A program made the position numbers and the translations under genes. 64,000 bases of DNA, taken from contig JBOHDE010000001.1 in assembly GCA_050699035.1 (NCBI GenBank), forward strand, positions 1 to 64,000, read 5' to 3'. The notes beneath the pieces were generated by a model. It did no database searches. It was not told where the DNA came from and saw only the letters and a list, made by a program, of their open reading frames with translations. Shown here in pieces: positions 58,641 to 64,000 of the stretch (its first letter is position 1; each line of letters opens with the position of its first letter). The stretch comes from WHTB01 sp050699035 (GTDB taxonomy: Bacteria; Actinomycetota; Actinomycetes; Propionibacteriales; Nocardioidaceae).

Positions 58641-58897
58641 GCGAGTACCGGATCGAGCTTCGCCCAGCCGCCGTGAGGGCTCTGCGCAAGCTCGATCCGC
58701 AGGTGCGGCGCCGCGTCCAGGGCGCCATCGCCTTGCTGGCACACGATCCCCGCCCACCAGGTGCACGAGCCCTGCAGGGCAGGCCGGGACTACGCGTCCG
58801 CGTTGGCGATTACCGCATCATCTACACCGTCGACAACGATGTGCTGTTGGTCGTGGTTGTGCGCCTCGGCCACCGCCGCGATGTCTACGACCAATGA
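58637..58897 (+). CDS. RelE/ParE-type toxin
   Basis: The 86-residue toxin starts at GTG 58637, overlapping the antitoxin stop. It reads YRIELRPAAVRALRKLDPQV and later RVRVGDYRIIYTVDNDVLLV then VVVRLGHRRDVYD, the RelE pattern with its R-V-G-x-Y-R core and C-terminal H-R-x-x-x-Y. RelE toxins cleave mRNA on the ribosome. Basic residues of the active face (R, K, H) are present. The pair is complete and probably functional. Confidence 0.9.
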   Translation: MSEYRIELRPAAVRALRKLDPQVRRRVQGAIALLAHDPRPPGARALQGRPGLRVRVGDYRIIYTVDNDVLLVVVVRLGHRRDVYDQ

Positions 58898-59129
58898 ACA
58901 ACTACCAAGCCTAGAGTCGCCGAGAGCCGTCGTCGTGGCAACGCATCTGAATCCGGCCGCGGGTTGATGACGGCGACGATCCATCCATCGCCGGCGCGCT
59001 CCTTCGCTGGACGCTGGTCTGTCGCTCTACCGCGCCGTTGACGAGTCACGGGCGTGATCGACGCCGCCGGTGGCGATCTCTGACGCCCAACACACGCCCC
59101 AGCCGATGTCCGCCGACGCACTGACGGTC
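58898..59129. other. Spacer without a gene
   Basis: No protein-like frame was seen between the toxin and the promoter of the nitrilase operon, and no clear hairpin. Confidence 0.4.
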
Positions 59130-59167
59130 TTGACATACCAAACTGCACTGTTAATCTGACATGTCAG
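59130..59167 (+). promoter_or_regulatory. Promoter with palindrome for the cupin-nitrilase-ABC operon
   Basis: TTGACA (59130-59135), 16 bp, TAATCT (59152-59157) is a near-consensus vegetative promoter, rare in this window. CTGACATGTCAG (59156-59167) is a perfect 12-bp palindrome that overlaps the -10 and the expected start point, so a repressor bound there would block it. The first gene begins 26 bp beyond it. Confidence 0.65.
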
Positions 59168-59192
59168 TTGAGCCACCGTGAAGGGACGCATC

Positions 59193-59576
59193 ATGGCGAA
59201 GTCGGGCGAGGCCGTCTGGGTCGAGCAGGTCTCGGACCTGGAGGGGGAAACAGTTCACGCTGCCTGCACGAAAGCCGTTCTGCACACCACGCCGGCGAGC
59301 GAGTCGAGCGTCTTCCAGGTGGCGCCTGGTGGTGAGGTGCGTCCTCACCTGCACAGTGTGAGCTGGGACTTGTTCCTGGGCCTGGTCGGACACGGTGAGA
59401 TCTCCTTCAAGGACGACGAGGCCAAGCGAACGGTGACGATCAACCCCGGCTCCTTTTGCGCCATCCCGCCCCGCACGGTGCATGCCGTTCGCAATGCGGG
59501 GGACGAGCCGTTTCATTTTCTCCTCGTGCATGCGCCGTACGAGGGATATGACCACAGAGCGGCTGAGTTGGGTTAG
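59193..59576 (+). CDS. Cupin-domain protein
   Basis: The 127-residue protein has the cupin motif 1 (FQVAPGGEVRPHLHSVSWDL with the H-x-H) and motif 2 (GSFCAIPPRTVHAVRN) of the small beta-barrel fold. The metal-site His and Glu set is only partly kept, so binding of a metal is not certain. ATG 59193 has AAGGGA six bases before it. Its place as first gene in a nitrile-related operon suggests ligand sensing or a catalytic accessory. Confidence 0.8.
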   Translation: MAKSGEAVWVEQVSDLEGETVHAACTKAVLHTTPASESSVFQVAPGGEVRPHLHSVSWDLFLGLVGHGEISFKDDEAKRTVTINPGSFCAIPPRTVHAVRNAGDEPFHFLLVHAPYEGYDHRAAELG

Positions 59577-59627
59577 AGATCAACGAGCTGTCGCAGCGAC
59601 CCGACTGAATCACCTGGAGTCATGAGT

Positions 59628-60581
59628 ATGAGCGCAGAGGGTTTACGTTTCGGCATTGTGGGGGCGGGCGCCACCGGCGGCTACCTGGCCGCTGCTCTTG
59701 CTGATGCCGACCTGAACGTGACGGTGCTGGCAAAGGGGCGCACCGCGGAGGTCATTCGGACTGAAGGTATTCGAGTACATGGTCCGGGCGGTCACGTGCT
59801 GAATGCGCACCCAGCCGCCGTTGTGACTGCGGTCGACGACATTCCACCAGTCGACGTCACGCTGGTTTGCGTCAAGTCATACGACACAGCTGCCGTGGTG
59901 AAGGATATCGCCAAACTCGTCGGTGACTCCGGTCTGATTCTGTGCCTACAAAATGGGGTTGCAAACGAAGAGACCCTGGTCGCGGAGTACGGCTCGGATC
60001 GCGTCCTCTCCGGCGTACTCTATATCGGTGCGGAAAGAGTCGCACCGGGCGTCATCGAGCGATCTACCGAAGCGCGGATTTCATTCGGCCCGTACGAAGC
60101 CGCTGACGTCCACCCCGCACTTGAGGCCATCCAGGCGGCGTTCATGTCTGCCGGGATCGAGTGCTCGATCGACGAACGTATCCGCGCCGCAAAGTGGCAG
60201 AAGTACCTCTTCAACTGCGCCCTCAACCCGTTGACCGCACTTACGATGCAGCGGCTTGGTCCGATCAGGGCTACCACCCCTGGCCGACGTCTGTTCGACG
60301 CGCTCCTCGACGAGGCATACGCCGCCGCGTCGGCGGCCGGCGCTCCCCTTGGCGCCGACGCTCGAGACGAGGTCGTCAAGGTGGCTGACCGCATGAATAT
60401 CTCGTCGTCAATGGCAGAGGACCTGGCGGCCGGACGCTCGATGGAGCTGGACGCCTTCAGCGGTCACGTCGTCAGGATCTCCGACCAGCACGACACCGAC
60501 GCGCCAGTGACGAGGGTCGTGTACGACCTGCTCGCCGTGCTCGATGCGGGTACGCGTGGAGCGGCGACCAGCGACAAGTAG
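59628..60581 (+). CDS. Ketopantoate reductase-like (PanE/ApbA family) enzyme
   Basis: The 317-residue enzyme has the NADP loop FGIVGAGATGGYLAAALA, the strand-loop LVCVKSYDTAAV, LCLQNGVANEETL, and the C-terminal helix KWQKYLFNCALNPLTAL with the conserved Lys and Asn. Pantothenate synthesis is one possible role. Its position in a nitrilase/transport operon points instead to reduction of another 2-keto acid, which is inference. ATG 59628 is spaced eight bases from GGAG, better than ATG 59622. It carries one TTA codon. Confidence 0.83.
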   Translation: MSAEGLRFGIVGAGATGGYLAAALADADLNVTVLAKGRTAEVIRTEGIRVHGPGGHVLNAHPAAVVTAVDDIPPVDVTLVCVKSYDTAAVVKDIAKLVGDSGLILCLQNGVANEETLVAEYGSDRVLSGVLYIGAERVAPGVIERSTEARISFGPYEAADVHPALEAIQAAFMSAGIECSIDERIRAAKWQKYLFNCALNPLTALTMQRLGPIRATTPGRRLFDALLDEAYAAASAAGAPLGADARDEVVKVADRMNISSSMAEDLAAGRSMELDAFSGHVVRISDQHDTDAPVTRVVYDLLAVLDAGTRGAATSDK

Positions 60582-60604
60582 TACGGCCGGAAAGGACACA
60601 CGAC

Positions 60605-61666
60605 ATGGGAGCGAGCGATCGGCGCCGAGTCACGGTGGCCGCTGCGCAGATCTCTGGCGGCATCTTCGACGTAGACCGTGCCGTCGAACGACTCCTGGCG
60701 ACCATTGAGGACGCAGCGACCCAGGGCGTCGAGCTCGTGGTGTTCCCCGAGTGCTATATCGGCGGGTACCCGTATTGGCGGGGACACGCATCCGTCAAAC
60801 ATGAAACCGAGCTCGCAGCTCAGTTGTTTGAGAGCTCCATCGCGACAGGTGGACCAGAAGTCGACGCCATCGCCCACCAGGTGGCGAAGCATGGCGTCGC
60901 CGTAGTGGTCGGTGGGAACGAACGCGACCCGCGGCCGGGCGCGAACACCGCCTACAACTCGACCTTTGTGTTCCACCCTGACGATGGATATCTCGGTAGT
61001 CGTCGAAAGCTTGTCCCGACCCACACCGAGCGGGCCTACTGGGGGAGAGGTGACGAGCGCGACGTCCGCACGTTCACGCTCCCCTTCGGCGAAGTTGGCG
61101 CGCTCATCTGCTACGAGCATCACATGCTGAGCGCCAGGCTGGCGATGGCACTCGCCGGCGAGGAGATCCACTGCGCGCTGTGGCCCGGCTACTGGCGAAC
61201 AGTCTCACACATCGCCGATAAGGAGCCGGGTCCCGCGCCTGACGACGTGGAGATCGATGCGGTCGTCCGGAACTATGCCATGAGCTCGCAAAACTTTGTG
61301 GTGTCCGCGAACGCGTACCTGCGCGATGACGACATCCCGCAAGAGCTCCGAGAAATACTCGGCTATAACCTCGCACGGGGCGGCAGCTCGGTGGTGGACG
61401 CGAGCGGCCGCTACCTTGCTCGTCCCGTCCTTGACGAGGAACGACTCGTGGTCGCCGAAATCGACTTCTGGCAGCGCGTGGTGAGCAAGAGCTACATCGA
61501 CACCGTCGGCCACTATCTGCGTCCGGATGTCTTCGATCTCCTGGTTGGTGGGAAATCCATGACCGCGGCGGCGCACGTTCTTGACGAGGACTCGTCGACT
61601 GCGCCGAACGCTGAGTCGGACCCGTCGCATGACCCTGCCAGCTGGACAGCTGAGTCGGACAAGTGA
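60605..61666 (+). CDS. Nitrilase (branch 1 carbon-nitrogen hydrolase)
   Basis: The 353-residue enzyme has the E-K-C triad: E49 in FPECYIGGYP, K135 in RRKLVPTHTERAYWG, C169 in GALICYEHHM. The insertion between E49 and K135 (YWRGHASVKHETELAAQ) and GNERD are branch-1 nitrilase features. True nitrilases turn nitriles into acids and ammonia. The position after the Cys is Tyr, not the usual Trp. The C-terminal tail (about 30 residues) is polar. Its location before an ABC importer suggests use of a nitrile as nitrogen source. Confidence 0.87.
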   Translation: MGASDRRRVTVAAAQISGGIFDVDRAVERLLATIEDAATQGVELVVFPECYIGGYPYWRGHASVKHETELAAQLFESSIATGGPEVDAIAHQVAKHGVAVVVGGNERDPRPGANTAYNSTFVFHPDDGYLGSRRKLVPTHTERAYWGRGDERDVRTFTLPFGEVGALICYEHHMLSARLAMALAGEEIHCALWPGYWRTVSHIADKEPGPAPDDVEIDAVVRNYAMSSQNFVVSANAYLRDDDIPQELREILGYNLARGGSSVVDASGRYLARPVLDEERLVVAEIDFWQRVVSKSYIDTVGHYLRPDVFDLLVGGKSMTAAAHVLDEDSSTAPNAESDPSHDPASWTAESDK

Positions 61667-61685
61667 GGATAGGAGCCACGCCAAA

Positions 61686-62678
61686 ATGAAGCACAGAGTG
61701 GGCCGAAATGCCCTGGTCGTCGCAGCGCTAGGCGCGTTGGCGCTTACTGCGTGTGGATCTGGTTCCGAGGGCGGTGACCTCACTCGCGTGACGATGTCAA
61801 CCCTGCCCGTTCCGTCATTGGGATATTTCCTACCCCCAGTGATCGAAGCCAGGGGGCTGGATGAAAAGGCAGGGTTGGATGTCACGTTCAAGCAGAAGCC
61901 TGCCGGAACCGCTCGAACCGACTTCGCCTCGGGCACAGACAAGGTCGCCGGAAGCGGCACGCTGCTAGCCGACGTCGCTCTGGTGAACGAAGAGGGGGTA
62001 GACACCGTATACGTCTTCAACGTCTTCGACTTCTGGGGCGCGGTTGTCACTCCCGAGGACTCCGGCATTTCCTCCCTTTCCGACTTGGACGGTGCAGACG
62101 TCGGCGCCGCGTTGCCAACGGCAAACTTTGCGATGTTTGCTGGGGCGTTGAAGGCCGAAGGCGTGGAGCAGGACGACTTGAACTTGCAAAATGCTGATAC
62201 GCCCGGCCTGGGTCCGCTCGCGCAGTCTGGCCGCGTCGACGCCGTGCAGATGTGGGAGCCTGCCTACTCGCTCCTGACGAGCAAGAAGGATGCTGCCTTC
62301 GACACTCTCGACATTGCGGACTCGTGGCGCGAGTCAACCGGCGCCGACACCCTTCCGTACCTCGGGGTGGCCGCGCACCGGGACTGGCTCGAGAAGAACC
62401 CCGAGACGATCCAGGCGGTCTATGAGATGTATAAGTCCGCTGCTGACTTTGTCAACAAGAATCCTGCCGAAGCGGCCGAGATCATTAGCGAAGAGTCAGG
62501 TGTCGATGCGTCGGTACTTGAGGACCTGATCAAGTCCGATCGCCTCGCCCTGCACGTCGCGCCGGCAGACCAAGACACGAAGTCGACCGAGCTCCTTTTG
62601 CAACAGGCTGTTGACACTGGCTACCTGAAGTCCCTGCCCGACCTTGATGAGGTGCTGTACCGAGGCCTCAAGGAGTGA
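61686..62678 (+). CDS. ABC transporter substrate-binding lipoprotein (NitT/TauT type)
   Basis: The 330-residue protein has a lipoprotein signal (ALVVAALGALALTACGSGS, lipid-bearing Cys23). The SBP fold of the NMT1/THI5-like group follows, with STLPVPSLGYFLPPVIEARG at the N-terminus, then GLGPLAQSGRVDAVQMWEPA and a C-terminal helical region. Relatives bind nitrate, sulfonates, taurine or thiamine precursors. The ligand is likely the nitrile or an analogue. It follows the nitrilase by 19 bp. Confidence 0.87.
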   Translation: MKHRVGRNALVVAALGALALTACGSGSEGGDLTRVTMSTLPVPSLGYFLPPVIEARGLDEKAGLDVTFKQKPAGTARTDFASGTDKVAGSGTLLADVALVNEEGVDTVYVFNVFDFWGAVVTPEDSGISSLSDLDGADVGAALPTANFAMFAGALKAEGVEQDDLNLQNADTPGLGPLAQSGRVDAVQMWEPAYSLLTSKKDAAFDTLDIADSWRESTGADTLPYLGVAAHRDWLEKNPETIQAVYEMYKSAADFVNKNPAEAAEIISEESGVDASVLEDLIKSDRLALHVAPADQDTKSTELLLQQAVDTGYLKSLPDLDEVLYRGLKE

Positions 62679-62680
62679 GA

Positions 62681-63517
62681 ATGACCGCCAATCGGCCTCA
62701 GGCCACCATTGACAGTGGTGCGCCTGCTCTGGACGTCCCACCGAAGCGGGTCCTCAAGATGGTCCGTGCCCAACGGCCTATCGTGACGGTGATCGTTGTC
62801 CTTATGACGGTCTGGCAGGTGACCACCAACTTCTTGCCGGACATCGTCGCGCCCCCGCTGACCGACATCGCAGACTCCGTCGTCACGATCCTCACCGACT
62901 GGTCGCTGGCTCAGCAGCTGCTCTATACGGCAGCACGCGTGTTGTTCGCACTGACGGTCGCCTTCATCGGTGGACTTGTCCTCGGGATCGCGATGGGCAT
63001 CTCGAAGCGGTTCAGTGAGTATGCGAGGTCACTCCTCTATCTCTTGCAGGGCGTTCCTGCGCTGTCGTGGGTCGTCTTCGCCGTGATCTGGTTCTCCAAC
63101 CTGGAGCTCAGGATCGCGTTCATCCTTGTCATCGTCACACTGCCGCAGTTCGCGTTGTACGTAGACGCCGCTGTGCGAAGCGTGGACAGCAAACTTCTGG
63201 AGGTCGCCCGGTCGTTCCGAGCCAGCCCGATCCAGAGATTTCGGATGATCATCGTCCCCGCGATCGTGCCGTCAATTCTTAGCGCCTGGTCGGTCAACCT
63301 AGGAAATGGAATTCGCGTGGCCATGGTCGCGGAGCTGGTCGGGGCCACGAGCGGGGTGGGATTCCAGCTCCTTCGCTCCCAATCCATCTATGACATGTCC
63401 GGGGCGATCGCATGGACGTTATTGCTGGTCTGCTACTTGTTGCTACTGCAAGGCATCCTGGCTCTGATCGAGGCGAAACTGCTGAACTGGCGAGCGGGAG
63501 AGAGTCAAAATGTCTGA
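62681..63517 (+). CDS. ABC transporter permease (SsuC/TauC type)
   Basis: The 278-residue protein has six helices (VTVIVVLMTVWQVTT; VLFALTVAFIGGLVLGIAMG; LLYLLQGVPALSWVVFAVIW; AFILVIVTLPQFALYVDAAV). The coupling EAA-like region is VDSKLLEVARSFRASPIQRF. It has the BPD_transp_1 layout. AGGAG lies five bases before ATG 62681. One TTA codon is at 63419-63421. It overlaps the ATPase start by 8 bp. Confidence 0.9.
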   Translation: MTANRPQATIDSGAPALDVPPKRVLKMVRAQRPIVTVIVVLMTVWQVTTNFLPDIVAPPLTDIADSVVTILTDWSLAQQLLYTAARVLFALTVAFIGGLVLGIAMGISKRFSEYARSLLYLLQGVPALSWVVFAVIWFSNLELRIAFILVIVTLPQFALYVDAAVRSVDSKLLEVARSFRASPIQRFRMIIVPAIVPSILSAWSVNLGNGIRVAMVAELVGATSGVGFQLLRSQSIYDMSGAIAWTLLLVCYLLLLQGILALIEAKLLNWRAGESQNV

Positions 63518-64000
63518 GGAACCAGCGGTTGTTTTCGAAAGCGTGACGAAGACGTTCGTCAAGAACTCGGCAGGGCAGTCCAACGAAAGGTTCAACGCAT
63601 GTGACGACTTGTCCTTTAGCGTCGCTCCTGGAGAAGTGGTCGCGATCTTGGGCGAGACTGGGTCGGGGAAGTCCACGACCCTCCAGCTGCTGCTTGGCCT
63701 GAGCAAGCCAACCGCCGGCTCCGTACGCGTGCTCTCGAAGGATCCTCATGAGCACTTCGCTCGGTTGAAAGGACGTCTCGCGATCGTCTTCCAGGAGGAT
63801 CGCCTGCTCCCCTGGCGTACCGCGAGGGAGAACGTCACCTTCGGCCTGGAGACGGGGCGCATCGGATCCCGCCAAGAGCGCAACGACGTCGCCGACGAGT
63901 GGCTCGAGAGGCTTGGCCTCGGCGCATTCGCGTCGGCCTACCCGAGCCAGCTGTCGGGTGGTATGCGGCAACGGGTGGCCATTGCTCGCGCGTTCGCGAT
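63510..64000 (+). CDS. ABC transporter ATPase (SsuB/TauB type), 3' end outside the window
   Basis: The visible 163 residues include Walker A LGETGSGKST, the Q-loop FQEDRLLPWRTARENV, and the signature LSGGMRQRVAIARAF at the window edge. Walker B lies beyond. This order is of the NitT/TauT-type ATPases. The protein starts MSEEPAVVFESVTKTFVKN. It couples to the permease and binding protein upstream. Confidence 0.9.
   Translation, partial: MSEEPAVVFESVTKTFVKNSAGQSNERFNACDDLSFSVAPGEVVAILGETGSGKSTTLQLLLGLSKPTAGSVRVLSKDPHEHFARLKGRLAIVFQEDRLLPWRTARENVTFGLETGRIGSRQERNDVADEWLERLGLGAFASAYPSQLSGGMRQRVAIARAFA

Noticed and set aside
58885..59148. Minus-strand frame of 87 codons between the toxin and the cupin gene
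   Set aside because: No domain, no ribosome-binding site, Arg-rich composition.

Overview
The window is high-GC actinobacterial chromosome. GTG starts are common, and codons strongly prefer G or C in third position. Lineage markers include a DUF222/HNH (13E12-type) gene with a Cheo-type LexA box, a TIGR03086 mycothiol-type protein, a whiB remnant, a LytR_C protein, and -10 boxes six or seven bases before start codons, as expected for leaderless mRNAs. A Nocardioidaceae-like member of the Propionibacteriales fits best, but that placement is inference. No tRNA, rRNA or CRISPR array was seen. Two runs of exactly 100 N (8790-8889, 33512-33611) are each flanked by an identical 127-bp copy of the same sequence. 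These look like unmerged assembly ends, not biology.

Left part (1-33 kb): a patchwork of short regulator/effector units. A cut FAD monooxygenase gene is followed by a decayed IS3-type orfA. Next come an ECF42 sigma factor with its DGPF partner, an SRPBCC gene behind a matching ECF42-type promoter, and an ECF41 (SigJ-like) sigma factor. Then follow an M20 peptidase/MHS transporter pair, a VOC protein, a TIGR03086 protein, an SRPBCC-ArsR pair, and an MMPL exporter divergent from a two-component system. After a second DGPF-ECF42 pair come the SOS-boxed HNH gene, a secreted M14 carboxypeptidase, a DUF3800 protein, an ECF41 pseudogene, a BBE-type oxidoreductase, two transporters, a LytR_C/VapB-like pair, a DUF853 (HerA-like) ATPase, TetR-hydrolase, DoxX/MarR, a P450 and an XdhC-like protein.

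Middle (33.2-41.5 kb): a repeat-rich spacer, then a seven-gene, tightly overlapping operon resembling the core of a type IV secretion or conjugation machine. In order it encodes a pilin-like protein, a VirB3-like protein, a VirB4 ATPase, a TrbL/VirB6-like membrane protein, a VirB8/TcpC-like candidate, a cell-wall hydrolase with a C-terminal M23 domain, and a small protein. No relaxase or coupling protein is in the window. Interspersed palindromic repeats lie on both sides. This is the strongest candidate for a poorly described system.

Right part (41.5-59 kb): an arsR/arsM arsenic pair, an ABC exporter operon behind a promoter with MerR-type geometry, and an HxlR regulator divergent from a drug-type MFS pump. 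A third ECF42-DGPF pair, a secreted isoaspartyl peptidase, and an MDR/DUF4386/SDR operon divergent from a TetR regulator follow. The part ends with a SIMPL protein, a PQQ-type sugar dehydrogenase, a DHFR-like reductase and a Phd/RelE-type toxin-antitoxin pair.

End (59.1-64 kb): an operon with a good sigma-70-type promoter and an adjoining palindrome. It encodes a cupin, a ketopantoate-reductase-like enzyme, a branch-1 nitrilase and a NitT/TauT-type ABC transporter whose ATPase runs off the window. The arrangement suggests uptake of a nitrile or related nitrogen compound followed by its hydrolysis. Two TTA codons and less GC-rich codon choice hint that the operon was acquired.
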